Positions 36,566 through 50,525 are shown, numbered from the stretch's first letter. The stretch: 64,000 bases of DNA from Stropharia rugosoannulata (GCA_028532985.1 JANCIK010000005.1:3354501-3418500), one strand, 5' to 3'. Made by a program: numbers and translations. Notes: a model not told the origin generated them from the sequence alone.

Positions 36566-37413
36566 AGGGAATTATGCCACGGAAAGGCTTACGTGGAGTT
36601 CGTGTTGGATAATTGGAGTCCTAGAAGGAGGTATGAGGATCAAAGGTCTACAGCTGGAAGAAGAACACGCAGAATTGCCGTCCCCAGACAGCCCCATCAC
36701 TTTCTCCAGTGTTTGTATTGTACTGTAGCAAAGCCGTCGTCCTTGAAGTGGGGAGGGGGTCATTTTTCTGTGCTTCACAACATAGTTGAGCCTACCGACG
36801 GACCGCCTCAAAGGATGATGCTGACAAGGCAGGGGCAAATTCTGTGATGGGATAGGGTATTGAGGAGTAGATTTTGGCTACTGGCGTCAACATTTTACTT
36901 GGTAAGACGTTGGCGGCGCCACAGGAAGCTAGCAGAACTGTCAAGTTCAGAGGCAACCGGAGCCGAAGCCGGACTGGTGATAGCCAAGATGTAAGAGAAA
37001 AGGGACAGGGTCGTGTTTTCAAAATTTCTCCGGTGATGTTAAGGCCACCTAGTGCACTAACAGTTTGTAAAGCATAAGTCCACGATTAAGCAGACTTATA
37101 TGTCCAGAGCTACATGCATCACCAGAAGGAGTCAATATAGGCCTCTGTCCAAACAGAAGGTGAATGGGGCGGAGGCGATGCTTGGATCTAACCGGGCCCA
37201 GGCATGGTCTGGGGTCTCGAGTCCTCGACCCTGTGTTGCACTTCTACTTATGCGCTCCGCTAAACCCAAGGCCAATATGGACTATCAGACTGGACTGTTG
37301 CTAATGTGTAGAGCCAGACTGGGAGCTTAATAAGACAGAAAGTTAAGTAAGATAATACTTATTTATTCAGTGTGAGAGGTAGGCATTAAATCAAGGCCAG
37401 GGACGATATTTTG
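36566..37413. other. intergenic stretch and decayed 5' end of AAA ATPase relic, right
   Basis: Mirror of 29690-30539, with a few small indels. No complete gene. Confidence 0.4.
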
Positions 37414-39000
37414 CTAATAATCATCATCCTGTTCTAATAGGAGCCTTTGGGATTCATTACTATCTTTTGAAACAGCAACATATTGGGGGAAAATTTTGCT
37501 GAGATAAATGGGGTTAGTCTTTTATCTTGAGCAGTTTACATGCATTACCTTTTCCACCATTCAAGAAGGTTCTGAACGCGCCTTATTGAAGCTTCGCTGC
37601 GCTTTTCCTCAAAATAATCAACTAAAAAGTTGTAGAAATCCACGAAATTGAAGTTATTATGACTGTGTGACCATTGCGAAGCATCAGTTAAATTAAACAC
37701 AAGCTGGTTCAAAGCTTCAGAATGTAAGAAAATCCCCTGGAAGTAATAAGCACTGACCATGACTGCTGCATAAGCAATAGACCTACCAGTAACCTGGCCC
37801 GACATTCCTAAAAGTGCAGAAACAGATGATTTCGTGCATTTACTGGATTTTGTGGGGAGTGGTCGATGTTGGCAGTAGTCATCAACTACTACGGCATCAG
37901 CTGAAGATGGAGAAGTGAAAATGGCAGCATACATCTGGTGTATCTTATATAAATAAAATATGCTAATAAATAAGGAAGTAAGCTACTAACCTGCACCAAA
38001 AGACCGCTACGGAGAAATCCTTCTTCGATGCGCTTGAGATTTGCAGGACGCTTTGAGTATAAACACGTTATATAGTAATTGGTGTTGATTGCATAACCAT
38101 CTTTGCTGCCCCGAATGTTTGCTCGTACTCTATAGCCTTTGTTAGGGACATTCAAAATCTGCCTAATTTAATTGCAGTTAAACTGACTCAAGATTGTCCC
38201 AGTCAAAGGTTACAGGGCACAAAAGTTGCCCACATATGTCATGCTGAATGCCCCGGTTTGCGCGGTCACCTTTGTGAAGAAGAATGTCTGGCTTATATTG
38301 ACTATTGATCCTGGAACAAACTTCAGCTTTGATACGATTAACGTCGTCGCTGCGAGCGCTATTGGCCCCATGCTGTAACTAAAGAATAAACAAAATAAAT
38401 GGACTTGAAGGTTGAAAGTAATTGTTTTAAACTTACTTCATTCAGATAGCTTACAATGACGTCAACATCCTGCTCATCTTTGAGGAGCTGCTTCAGGGAT
38501 GGAACAAGTTCCAAAACAATTGGCCAAGCTGCAGCTGTGCGTAGCCGACTGTAGCTAGTTAAGATAAAGAATACACAGCTACATAGATTAAGGAATCACC
38601 TTCTATCAATAGTCAAGTCTGTAGGCTCTGAGTTTTGAGCATCTACTTCATCAAGCACATTTGCTACATTATCATATAGTGTGGCCACCCTACGTATTCC
38701 TCGCCCAAGGGTCATTGTGGTCCTGCAAGTAGGCCATCAACTGCCGGAAGCTTGTAGTCAAAGCTTAGGAATCTCACCGAACTTTTCTTGCACGCTTATG
38801 GCTCGAGTTTATCTGCTCTGACATAGTGGCCAGCTGTCGCTTCAACGATTTTATTTGCTTTGCGGCCTCTTCTGGAGCCAATGCACCAACATCGTTAGGT
38901 GAGTTATCCCGCTGCTGTTATCCAAACTTGTTGATGGCTCCTGTGGGCAGACATCACCGACGCTCTGCGGTGAAATTGATTGAGTATCTGTGCAGGGCAT
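37414..39000 (-). pseudogene. DUF6698-family protein, right copy (frameshifted)
   Basis: Mirror of 28102-29689. GGGG of the left arm at 28192-28195 is GGG here, at 38908-38910 on the plus strand, which shifts the frame in the first exon about 30 codons in. All downstream exons are intact. Confidence 0.75.
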
Positions 39001-40558
39001 GCTTATGTGTTCGAGGGAAATGACAGAAACAACAAAGTCAAAGTTTGTATTCATGGCCATGCACCAGCATTTTAAGCCGCTGAAGTTATGACGGCATACT
39101 GTGCAGTTTCTAGAAGGAGTAGTGATAGTTAGGCTGGCTGCGCAGCTGCTGCTGTGCGCTGCGACAAGCAAATTCATAATTGGCTGGAACCTCCTGGAGA
39201 CTTGGGGGATAATCATGAAACGCTTATTTCACAGTGATTCCAGGATCCTACAGTCGGCGCAGCGTTGCATTGGTAGCCGGCGAGACTAGATAACAGGAGT
39301 AGTCTGCAGATAGTACCACTGCGAGGATCTGCCCACATGATCAGGGCAATCGCGATGAAGCTTGTGAAATACTATTTTTTGGGGGGTGGGGGAAAATTCA
39401 ATCGGGTAGAACAGAGAAGTTGGCAACATATGGAGTCAAAATTCCGTTCACAAATCATCTCTTGACGGCATCGAATACTCAACGCTCCACTTCTATCTAT
39501 TCGTCTATCACAAAGACTGGCGAACAGCATCCTCCTTTTATTTTTCATCTCTTCAACTTGGCCGTAGGTAGTAAGCTCTTGTTGGCCTCCGGTAGTAGCG
39601 AAGGGCCACGCCTTTGTGAAATATACCTTCAATGACTTTAGGGAGACGTAAGAACAGTAAGACCACCTTTAGTGGGGAGATTGAAGGAACGAATGAATGC
39701 TGACTTTGTTATATATGCCTAACGACGGGAAATGTCGCAGTGGGCGGCCACAAACAGAGAGTATTCTTTGTTGGCAGAACTGTGCATTGAAGGCAATAAG
39801 TACGGCAGCCCGGAAATTTCAGGAGAAGCAGCACAAGCGTATGTTTGACGGAATGTGCATTTCTTTCACATTAACACATGCTAGAGGATGATGTGGGTGG
39901 ATGGCGAGGTGGCCTCGAAACCAAGGCTAGTCGCCTCTGCTTGCACAGACCGCATTGCATTGGAAGAGTTGTTTAATGAAAGCTAGGTAAGTTTGTGCAG
40001 AAAGCAGCTTCACGCAGATGCATGCTGGAGGACGGCGAAGTGGCCTCGGAACCAAGGCCAGTCGCACTGTCTGCACTTGACAAAAAAAAGACATGTCATA
40101 CCAGTGTCATGATTATTAGTTCGTCAGTGTCACATTAAGTCACACTTATTTTTAGAATGACTGCCAAAAAATATCGTGGCTGCTTGGGCCCTCACTACGG
40201 TTACTCAAACTTGTCTCACCAAACTTCATAATACAATACTTAGATACAAAAAAGTCAGGGTTGTACAAAACAAAAGCACAAAGCAAATACAGTAACTTTA
40301 ACAAGACATGACTGGCAAATAAGAAAGTACGCAGACGATGTGGAAAGAAAGATAAGAAGCCAATAAAAGCAGTGGAAATGATATACGGCCAGTAGCATAG
40401 ACAAACGATGGGTGAAGTCAAGTTGGCACAAGTAAGCTGAGAGCTGATATCCCGTAAAGACTGTAAAGGCTCTGGAAATACTAGAGTAAACTGTATCAGA
40501 GTAAAGCATACAGCGCCACAAATTTGGGAAGACTGACCCACGGTAAAAGAACTGCACG
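39001..40558. other. intergenic stretch, right
   Basis: Mirror of 26546-28101. The homopolymer near 39375-39393 is rearranged relative to the left arm (two G runs split by a T, with a longer T run). No gene is recognised. Confidence 0.5.
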
Positions 40559-41653
40559 TCAATCCTCATAAGAATCCGCCAAGTGATGCCTAAGTTGCTC
40601 AGCGAATTGACGAGCTTTATAGCGAGCCATGGGATGCTTCTGTCTGAGTCCTTCCACCTTCACCTGGCTATCTTGATGGGTGTATGTAAACGAAGGGTGA
40701 AAGCGAGTGTCACCAGGAAGTCGATTTTCCAGGCAGTATAAATCAATACTACGATGCCCATCCTTGTTTGTCTCCTGTCTTAGAAGGTTTATAAACTCCT
40801 TGATTCGCCCGAAAGCTGCAACATCTTTATGATAAACTCTGACAAGAGGCGCAAGTTCGCGTAGGTGATAGTCAATGTCGTGCAAAATGGCAAATTGGCG
40901 GAGTGACACAGCGTTTTTAGCGTCGACGGCCGCAACGAATAAGTCCTCCACATGTTTGTTGGAACACTTAGCAAGGTATGCTTCAGTCTAAAGTGACTAT
41001 CTTAGCATCGTATGGCAAGTAGATTAAATCATACCCACAGCAAGACTGTCGCCTAAAGAGCATGCACGAAGTATGTCTTCAAACGCTTGCACGGCATCAT
41101 CCGAAGCATCCACTAAAGTTGAAGAGAGACACCGGCCATTGCCTGCGCCTTCGAAGTCATCTTCAGCGTCCGCCCCTTGTTTCATCTATAGAGTCGTTAG
41201 AAATAGGGTAAGAATATACGATCATAGCCGTACGTCAAAAGAAATGTCTTCAGGAGCATTGCTGTTGAATACGTCATGATTAGTAGGAGCTGCATCGATC
41301 CCTGGAAGAGGCGGACTTGGAGGACGGTCAATATAGCCGATTCTTTGAGAGTCCAAGTCAGACTCCATTGAACTAGGAGGCTGATAATCTCTGGCGCTAT
41401 TCTGGCTGGAATCAGCAGACTCAGAGTAACTGGCAGAAAGAGAAGCATGGTTTGTCGATGGAACCAGTTCGGGGTATGCAATGGGGAAGTCGGGGCTTCC
41501 TAGAGAAATCGAGGTGGAGGAGCGTCGCCTTCCAAGTCCCAATGCGCACCGCTCAAGTAAAGCTGCGTACTTCAAACGCAATGGCGCATCGAACAAAGAA
41601 CTTCGGGCTGACATATCTCGGCGCGCTTGGGTATGTTGCTGAAGGGGCGGCAT
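40559..41653 (-). CDS. 331-residue unknown protein, right intact copy
   Basis: Three exons of 140, 49 and 143 codons, introns about 48-51 nt, all phase 0. The N-terminal half is Ser/Pro-rich with acidic patches. The C-terminal 140 residues are rich in Arg, His and Leu with a regular helical pattern (DIDYHLRELAPLVRVYHKD). No family is recognised. The true start may lie further upstream, because protein-like sequence continues in 41690-42030. Confidence 0.5.
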
Positions 41654-42650
41654 ATCGCTACTGTGGAAACAAGAGACGAGGAGACTGTCAAAATAAAGCC
41701 TGCCCTAATTGAACAGTGAACAATTCTCCCAATCCACTTTGAAGCTTGGCCGCTTCGGCCGGAGTCCGTTTCCTGCGCACTGATTGACGGGGTTCCTCCC
41801 AAATGGTCTCTCAGATAGAATCATTACTAGCAGTAGCTAATGGACTGCGACTCATGCGTCTGCGCGGTGCGCAATCTTGACCATTTAGTAAGGGTTCAAG
41901 ATCGGCTTGAGCTTCCAGGAAGTGCTCTGCCGCAGCGCCACAGACTCGGTCAACGACTTCGCTGCAGCTCTGAGTCGCACAGCCCAATTAATAGTGCTAC
42001 TACCTCCCTGGATCATTCAGGTGATACACTACCGCGTATTCTATTTTGATAAACAGTTTGTGAACACTGGTTAGTAGACTGTAGTGCAGTAGTAGTAGGA
42101 GAATGTTAGGACTAGTATTTTGACTGCTCCGGATGCTTCAGAGCCCCCGGAAAGCCGTCCTACTTTCATCAGCTAATTCACCCATGCACTGGCACCAGGC
42201 TTGGCTTCATCCCTTTCGAAAGCAATCAGAGTCCGGAATATTTTTCAGGCTCTCTGACTAAAATTGACATAGACGTCACCGGGCAGAAGCTATGTCAGAG
42301 TCATGACAGCTAACGATGCGAAACAAAATGTGATTTGTGAAACAAAGGGATTTCGATGATCGAGCCCACCTGAGCACAGTACGCCGCAACATTCTGCCAT
42401 CTTGGTTCAGTACAAATAAGCACTATCAGATTATCTGTGCCAATCGCATGACGAAACTTCACAGCAGCAGCAGGCTTGCAGCAGGCCTGTTCTTCCTACC
42501 ACATTTTGAATTGAATAGTAGTAGCGGTGATTAACGCCAAAGTATGCTCAGATGAGCAAGGCGAAACAAACGCTATTGCCTGACAAGGCCATCTCATGAC
42601 CATGTTGAATAGGATTCCTATGGGGCTTCTTATCTAGTCAAGGTTCTAGC
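41654..42650. other. intergenic or intronic stretch, right
   Basis: Mirror of 24452-25451, with the same interrupted protein-like frame on the minus strand at about 41690-42030. Confidence 0.4.
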
Positions 42651-42946
42651 ACTGTCCTCCTGCAGACATGTATTAATCTCACTATTTTAGGCCCATCGAT
42701 AGCAAGGCAATACCTTCAGCATCGGAGTCACTGAACTCACGAATTAATGCCTCATTAACAGCCAACTTCAGCTGACATGTTTAATTTAATTTCAATTCGA
42801 ATCCGATCATAGACGCCAGTACTGGGTAGACTGCTAGCAGGAGCGGCATCATATTGAGATTTCAAAGGAGGCCTATCCTCCCCCGGCCCCCTGTATAAAG
42901 GGCCCAAAAAATCTGTGAAGGAGTAGTCAACTGCAGACAAAACCAT
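42651..42946 (-). CDS. small unknown coding region, right copy
   Basis: Mirror of 24156-24451, with one substitution near the fifth codon and otherwise the same open and broken frames. Confidence 0.35.
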
Positions 42947-42964
42947 CTTGCGTCTTTTTAAGCC

Positions 42965-44703
42965 ATGCACTTGAGGTGGCTCTTCTCTAAACTTCAGCAG
43001 CTCACATCGAACGTTGATGCTAAAGCCTTGACTTCGCTCCCTGCATCTATAGTGCCAGACCTGGACTGGACAGTAGACTCGGTCTTCTTGCCCTGCCCCG
43101 CCTCTTCCACTATGTCGCAGAGCACTTTGTCAACCATTCAGATGCCGCAGATACTGCAATCCCACCCAGCAGGGCCTACGCTTGAAGGAACGCCATTCCC
43201 CCCCTTGTCCAGAGACAGTATAAAACCCCTACAAGTCGCCTTTCTGTCCCCTGTAAGTCTTGCATTCACAATTATTATTTATGATATTTTTCATATTTTC
43301 TTTCAGCTTGAGCTCGCTTTCTTGGAGATCGCGCCCCAGCCACTAAAGCCGTTGTCCCAGTACTTCGAACAACTTCGGTGCGAATCTGGCTGCCTGGCAG
43401 AGAATCCGCTTACAAGAGGAGAGGGCCCTGCCACACTGCCAACGTCCTGGAAGTTTCGAGTTAATAAATACAGTTCGACGCCTGCGGAAGTGTCGCTCTT
43501 GTCAACCACGGCGCAGAAGATCTACAACAATAGTCGAGACAAAACTCTCACGCTTCTATTGAGGGCGGAGAAAATGCCAGCACAGACTAGAGTACGCCAT
43601 TCCATGTTAATTGAAAGCGGTCCTATAACTTACCTGCTAAGCAGCTAATTGTGAAGGAAACCATCGCAGCTCTCAGCCACACAGAAGAGTTTAGGCAGCT
43701 CTGGGTGGCAGTCAGTCGAACCGAACTCGTAAAAGAGCTTACACCAGTGGTAGAAGGAAGGACCATGGAGCTGCTGGACTCTCCAGCTGAGGCCGTCGAC
43801 ATGGAGGAGCACGGACTTTGCTATTGGTTCATTGAGACGGTGACATGCGCAGTAAGCATCGATGATGTTTCCTGATATCAAGTGCTAATTATAGTACCTG
43901 CTGTAGTTGGACGAGTTTCTGGCTGAATTTTTGGTGAAGATGAGAAACATGGCCCTACAAATCAAAGGAACCCACACGATGATATGTGAGACTGATATTG
44001 TGTGCGCTCCTGAGACGGGAATTCCTCATGAATCAGAGCCATGGGCTCAAGCCGTCTACGACTCCACAGGCTTGTCCAGTATCTGGATAGCTAACGGTAG
44101 TCAGCGCGACTTCCAAGCATCCTACAAGGCTCCAGTCACCCCAAACAACATCCTTGGCCTCATCACCTGCTTGCATCTCTCTCCTTTTGTTGTAGAGCTT
44201 TTCTTCACTATGGTCGAATTCATTGGAGTTGATGCCCTGCCTTGTGTGTTTCAATCAGCATACTCCCTTCCTGTCTCTGTTTTTGCACTCCCAACCGCCT
44301 TTGTAAGCTATGTGATTGCTTTAGTCTAAAGCTTTACTGACTTTTTTAAAAGGCTGACCTGCTTTTAATCAGTATTCTTGGCATCGATGAGGGCCCTGCA
44401 ACTTTCTACAGCTCTGTCTTGACAGCCCCACTACTATTTACTCTGCGGCTGCATAACAGAGTTATAAAGCAAGCTTTGGTGGCGCCATATCTATCAGGTT
44501 CCCAGCAGCTATCTTCCCAAAACATTAACCCAGTAGGCCAGCTAATTAGTCAGATTAGGCAGACTTTGAAATTGTGTGCTCCCACCCATCTCAGCATCGA
44601 TCAATTGCTTGAGGCAGCTGTCTCATTGGGTACTATAAGCCATGATGAGAAGAAGCAGACTCAGGCTAGGCTGCTTCTCTCCATTACTGCTGTTAGGGCT
44701 TAG
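42965..44703 (+). CDS. 508-residue unknown protein, right intact copy
   Basis: Five exons (42965-43252, 43307-43591, 43645-43851, 43907-44302, 44353-44703), every intron phase 0 with GT-AG ends, give 508 residues. The N-terminal 90 residues are Ser/Pro-rich. The rest looks alpha-helical and hydrophobic, with segments such as ILGLITCLHLSPFVVELFF that could pack in a helical bundle. No family, signal peptide or catalytic motif is recognised. The consistent frame through four introns argues for a real gene. Its start codon lies only 19 bp from the start of an opposite-strand frame. Confidence 0.6.
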
Positions 44704-44991
44704 CCAGGGCAGTGTTTTCTTTACTTGATGCAGGCATCTATCCTTCCCTTTCCCTTGTCTTTTAAATCCCTCTTGAATTCAACTTCAATCATTCTCATTT
44801 AGTATTTGGAATTGAATCTCTTGTATGTCAATAGAAATTTCCTGATTCGGTTACTAGCTAGTAAACATTCTCGGTTTTCTTGGTTTATCTCCTTCAATAT
44901 TTAGCAATACAGCTTGAAATTCACTAGGAGACAAATATATTCCCTTAACTGCGCCAAGATATTAAAAAGACAGTATTATATGCTTTATCTT

Positions 44992-47729
44992 TTATTTTAC
45001 AACTGACTTCAAAAAGACACTAGCTGACTTTATAGAGTTATTCACTGCACGGCGAAGCACTGAGTGAGCTCGCAGAATTTTTCGCCATTCTGAGGCAGTG
45101 CGAGGCTTTCCAGAGCCCGATTCCAACTCCATTAGCCTAGTCTGATATAAACTTTCTAATCGATCATTCCATGTGGGAGAAGCAGCCAGTTCATCCCAAA
45201 GGGAGGCTGTTGGCCACCAAGATGATACTGCTTGCTGAACACCACGCCCTGTGGCAGAAAACTTAGTTAGAGGATGCTTTTAAGCTTTAGAATATAACTA
45301 AAGTCAAGGTGCTCACCTGTAAACACCTTGTAGGTGCCGCAAATAATATCTTTCTCAGAGTCTTGTAGGTAATCATCTACCCAGAGTTTACTATCACCAG
45401 GATTGAAGGCCTGATAGCTTCCACTCAGGGTGGAATTGGCAGTAGGTCCTGCAAGTACTTCACTGAAGCTCACGCTCAGCTCAATTGTCAATCGCCAAAG
45501 AATTCCTCCCTCTTTGAGAGCCGCGCCCTATTCTGGGGTTACAGACTAAGCTGGTGCGTTCTTGTTTGTACAGTCCATAATCCTGCTTAGAGAAAACATA
45601 CGATGCCAACCGGGTGCGCGGAATGTATGTAGGACGATTGCCCGTTGCTAGTGCAGGGTCTGATATGGCCTTCAAAGTTAGAAAGCCTATTCCCCGATTT
45701 AGAAGCTCATATGCTATTCGGCATTCGCTCCAGTCTCCATCGAGGCGCGCAATAAGCAGGGCTAAAAGTGAGCCTTTCACTGCTAATGACCAGGGTGCAG
45801 TGGCGCGCTCACGAAGTTGCAACAAATACACGTCGCCAGGCAGCCTCCGAAGTAGGTCAAGGCGCCAAGACTTCTTAAGTGACTTTGTATTCCCGCAAGA
45901 CAAATCGTAAAGGGCATTCCGAGGGACAGAATTTGCTTGCGATAGATATTTCACAAAGTCAATCGCGGCCTGGCCAGTGGGAGACAAGAAGTAGCTATCG
46001 GGAATGGATAAAGTTCCGCAGACAGTTCGGACGTCATTGGCATGCTCCAATCCATAGTGCTGAGGCAGATGTACAATCGACCTGGAGGTAGGATGCGTAA
46101 ACCCATGCAAAAGATATAAAGTGTTTTCCGGAGAATAAACTTCGGGCATGTATTCTTCTTCTGAAGGCTGCGTGTCAATTGAAAGGGCCTGCCTGGATAG
46201 TGATGTAGAGACAGAGGGATGGGATGGTGCCAGTCGAGTACAGGCGTCTGCTGTGTCGGAGCGTTTTGGCATGCCTGCAGTTCGCTGCAGTAAACTGTCG
46301 CTAGCGGATATTCCGGGCCGCGAGGTCGAATAAGCAGGAAGCTCCGACAGTGCAGAGACTTCTGCTACTTGTCGGCCAGGCAAAGATAAGGCACTGGCAG
46401 CAGCAGGAATTGGCAGCATAGTTGGCAGGAAATCATCTTCGCTCCAAGCGTCCTCCTGCAGCTCCTCAGCGGTTTTGTCTCCCATGGCTTCACAGCAATC
46501 CCATTCATTAGAGAATTCGTCATAATGTTTCTGCGCGGCTCTGTAATCGCCTAAAATTTCGTGGTGGTCTCTCGCATGGACAGGGCGACGTTTCCATTTC
46601 CCTTCCTCCTCCTCCCAAACGAAAACCTTCCTAGATGTTCTGACTGGTTTGGCTCCGGCTTTTGCCAGCGCCCGAGACTGCCTCTTCTCTATGAAGACCT
46701 TCCAAGCAGGCTTGTCACTTGAGGAAGCGAAGTGACGAAGTTGAGCTGAGGATGGTGCCTTGACAAGAAAAGATTTGGCTGCTTGCAGCAAGTGTGAGGG
46801 AGGCTTCCAGCTGCTCCAAACGCCTGCGCTTAGCCGAAGGTGATATTCCTCTCTTTCTCCCCAAGGATACCATATTGGAATGTTCCACCTCACAAAAAAG
46901 TCAATCACAGGATGCTGAAATGTTTCGCCCATGACTTTGAGGAAGACGCCAGCTCTTGGGAGGTACTGGCAGAATAGCGCGAGCTCTTGCCTGATCCCCG
47001 CGGCCACATGCGGCTCTTGAAAGCGGAGTAGATCGCGCGCCCACTGCGGCACTGGAGTTGCATCATCTTCTTCATCACAAGTTTGTGCTACTGCAATCGC
47101 AAACGAGACCATCGCCATCCAGGAGGCAAACCAGTTGCGGCAGCGCTTTTCCGCAGCCCTATACTGACTTGGATACATGTGCTTGACAGGGAAAGCCACA
47201 GCAGTGGAAACAACTTCATTCATTAGGGGAATGCCGTAGGCTCGGCTCAAGACAGTGACGATGTTTTTCAATGTGTTCTCAACGCTTTTCCAGCGTGGAA
47301 TGTGTGAGTAATCGGGTTGTTTCCTTGACATATGAGGCGAAATCATAGCGCTGGGGTTGGGATAAAGTTGGTCGAATGGAACTATGCTGAAGTTGGGCAT
47401 TTTCGGAACGAAGGGAGATATCCCATTTCTTTCACCCACCAGAGTGGCTGCTGTATCTCCTCGACGCCGTCTTTACTAGGATCTCGGCAAAAGGGCTGCC
47501 GTTGTTGGAGGGATTTTGGGCACATGTGAACTATTAGGCGAGTAGAAAATGTCGCCTCCCAAAGCAATAGCCCTGCCACAGTCGGTATGCAATGTCTCCG
47601 GGAGCGTCAGTCGCTTCGTATGGCCAGGTGGTATGCAGACGGCGTAAAGTCTGGGCTAATTACAAGCTCTCGCTGCGGTGGTTGTGAAGATGCCATGAGT
47701 CTGATTCTGATCGAAAGCGGCTCAGTCAT
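44992..47729 (-). pseudogene. 891-residue unnamed family protein, right copy (frameshifted)
   Basis: Mirror of 19369-22112. Breaks relative to the left copy include a shortened T run near 47491, CCC instead of CCCC at 47413-47415, and a missing CG dinucleotide near 45527. The central 45481-47439 frame stays open for over 600 codons. A substitution near 46540 changes Gly to Arg, so the arms differ by more than indels. Confidence 0.8.
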
Positions 47730-48974
47730 GCAACGGAGAGGTCGAGACTGACGCGCATGGCTTACAATTATGAAAATGCGAAAAGGTAGCAATAGCTGTG
47801 CGTTGAAGATGAAGTGTGTGGCAACTAAGGCCTCCAGTGTTGAAGATTTTGCCCCAGAGACCCAGGACAGAAGTGTTGGGATCGCCCAGCGCTGACAGTG
47901 CGGCTTTGGAGTGACCTGAGATTCAGAGTCAGTCCCTGGTGCGTTTTCTTAATGCTCGGTTGAGTTGCCTTGAGTGAGCGCCAGTTGAGCGCCAGGCGAA
48001 GTTAGAGTTCAGGTTGGTGCTAGACTTGATAGGCCTCTTCTCCGGGCCGGCTTCTATACTATAAATAACTATACGGGCTTTGCTCGCACTAGCCTTTTGC
48101 TCGTTGTTGGAAGTTGGCTCGCGCTAACTCTCCGCATCGCCCGCAGGACCACTGCTTTGTCCTCGCTTTGTCCGTTAGCTATGAGATGCTCCGTACTACA
48201 GGCGTTAATAGTCCTCGTAAATCAATGCTCTAAATATAGTATCAGAGTCAGAGGATGAAGCAGTGCTGTGGCTCGGCGAACTTGGTGATAAAGCTTTACG
48301 TTTGCCCAAGCCTTCTGCGCCTGACTGCTCCATATCGACTCTGGGCTTGACCATGCTCTCATGCTTGATAGGTGAAGGCGGCATCAGTAATCCAAGCATG
48401 AGTGACGAGATTAGATGCACTGATCGTGTACTTACAGGCTACAGCGGCAGTTGTAATTATGTGATAGTTGCATAAGAGTGAAAATCAGACATCAATTCTA
48501 CGTTCTTGACTGAAAAAAGTACAGTACTTGTGGCGGCCTGCGGCACACTACGCGGGGAATGCGTGCACTGCGCCACAAGTGTTGCTGTGCGCAATCCCAG
48601 CCGCTTGTATCCAACCGATCTATGCTTGCGCCGCACCCCATGCCGCCCATCACCCCGCCAGTTTGACCCACGCTCTCTCTAGGGCGCCTATGACAGCGCC
48701 CAGGCGGCGTCCGTAGTGGCCGCAGCAGCGGGAAGGTCGATCGCGGCTATTTTCACGCGCAGCGCTCAAGCTCGCAGCGGCTAGCGCTCATGGCACTGCC
48801 CCGGGGAAGCGGGCCTGCTGATGGAGCTCGCGCGCAGGTATTTAGTCGCGGCGCGGCTTCGCGCCCTGCTGCGGCCGCCTCCAAGTCCTCAGGCGAGGCG
48901 CACTTAAGGGGCGACGCAAATTCCACGGCTCTGCCGCTGCGCTACTCGCTGCTTTTGCCCTCCGCCGTAGCCCC
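47730..48974. other. intergenic stretch, right, with possible small exon at 48205-48420
   Basis: Mirror of 18123-19368. It has the same serine-rich peptide on the minus strand at 48205-48420, and the GC-rich part is at about 48530-48970. Confidence 0.4.
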
Positions 48975-49890
48975 ATGCACGGCAGTCCGTTAAGAAGAAA
49001 GGCGCGCGTCGGCGAAGATGGAGCCTGCGGTGAACGCCGCGGCGAGCAGTGAGCCCGGGCGCACAGCGCTTCCGCCTCGCGCAAGGAAGAGAAAAGGCGG
49101 CCTCTATATGCTTCCGCGTTTGCTGCTCTCGCCAAGCCCCATGCCTCGACGCATGCAGGAGATCGCAGCCTCAGCGGCGGCAAGAGCGAGAGGGGCCGCG
49201 CCGGACTCAGAGGCTCATCGAAGAAGGCGTCAGGTGAGTGCGCCTTGTTTGGGCGCTTGCAGCTGCCAACAAATAAGAATCACCAGTCTTAGAGCTTGAA
49301 GTGGAGCCCTTTCAAATCAGCGAGACGCCGCGCGCAGGAATCTTCAGCGCCAGCGCCGTGCCTGTGTTTAATCCTTTGCTGCCGCGCAAGACCTCGTTTT
49401 CGCAGCTACTAAGCTTAGACTGGTTGCCTGCGCATGGGCTGGCAAAGGAAGAGTTCGCAGCGCTATTTGCTAGGTGCAGCAGCTGCCTTAATTTCATGAC
49501 TGCAAGAACAGCGCCGTTTCACAAGTGTCCGCAGAAAGCAGGTGCGTGCTTTGAGCCCCGCTTGCTTCATAAGCTTTGCTAACCAGCGGCAGTAGGCCCG
49601 CAGGATGTATTTGGCCCACTGCTCCCAGGAGGTCGCTGATTTCGATGAGCTTGCTGGATGCGCATGACCCGGACAATGCAGCGGGGCTCCCAATACAGCT
49701 CTTCAAGGAGATATTTCATGCGTGTGCTTGCTGTGGTCGGCATATGACGAAGCGGATAGCGAGAAGCCACTACGGCGAGGACATGGAGGATGACGATTCC
49801 CTGGGCGATTTTTCAGGCTGCATAGTGACGCGCGCAGGTGAAGAGGGGAGCTCTGCTGGAGGAGAGGGGCAGGACCGCGGCGCAGAGTAA
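48975..49890 (+). pseudogene. small Cys/His-motif protein, right copy (frameshifts)
   Basis: Mirror of 17203-18122. It lacks a dinucleotide in a CG run near 49005 and one base in each of two GGG runs near 49158 and 49628, so the three exons no longer share a frame. The motif-bearing segments are unchanged. Confidence 0.5.
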
Positions 49891-50525
49891 TGTTGGGGGC
49901 TCGTGCTACTATAAGGCGCCGTCAGTAGCACTTGAACGCAGCGCAATAGCGCCTTATAGAGTTGCTTTTCCTTCTGCACCCACTGCCAGGAATCAAAACT
50001 AAAGCGCGAGTGCTGCCTATGTCTGGCTAGGCAGGGAGAAGAGCAGAGGAGTGAGCGCCAGAGGCGCCGGGGAGCGCATTCAATTGAAGGTTAGCGCCTA
50101 AGGACAAAGAGGGCGGAGGCAGTGGCGTGACTTCAGAGCCTTCGGCTGTCCCGCTGCGCTTGCCGCGGGGCATGTCGCGCCTTCGTGCTGCGGTGAAGTC
50201 AAGGGGCTTGCGCGCGATGGCGAAGGGGAAGGCTAAGGCGCAGCCCTAAACTGCCAGCAAAGAACTCTGCTCGGGCGATTTTCGGGCGGGGTGTGGGAAG
50301 GGGCAACCAGGCAGGGGCTTGCGTTATTAACCGGCGCAAGGCTACGCACTGACCCAGGCTTTTGCGATAAACGAAATTCGCGGTCACGGTCGCGTCGCGC
50401 TCATCAGTCACGGGTCCATCAAACGCGCGCGCCTCGCCAAAGGGCGGCGGCCGGCCCGAAGCTGCGGCGATCAAGTTTGCACACTTCGCGAAACTTCAGC
50501 CGCGACAAGAGGACGCCAGGCAACG
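49891..50525. other. GC-rich intergenic island, right
   Basis: Mirror of 16557-17202, shorter by about 11 bp, mostly from the cytosine run. No gene is seen. Confidence 0.5.
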
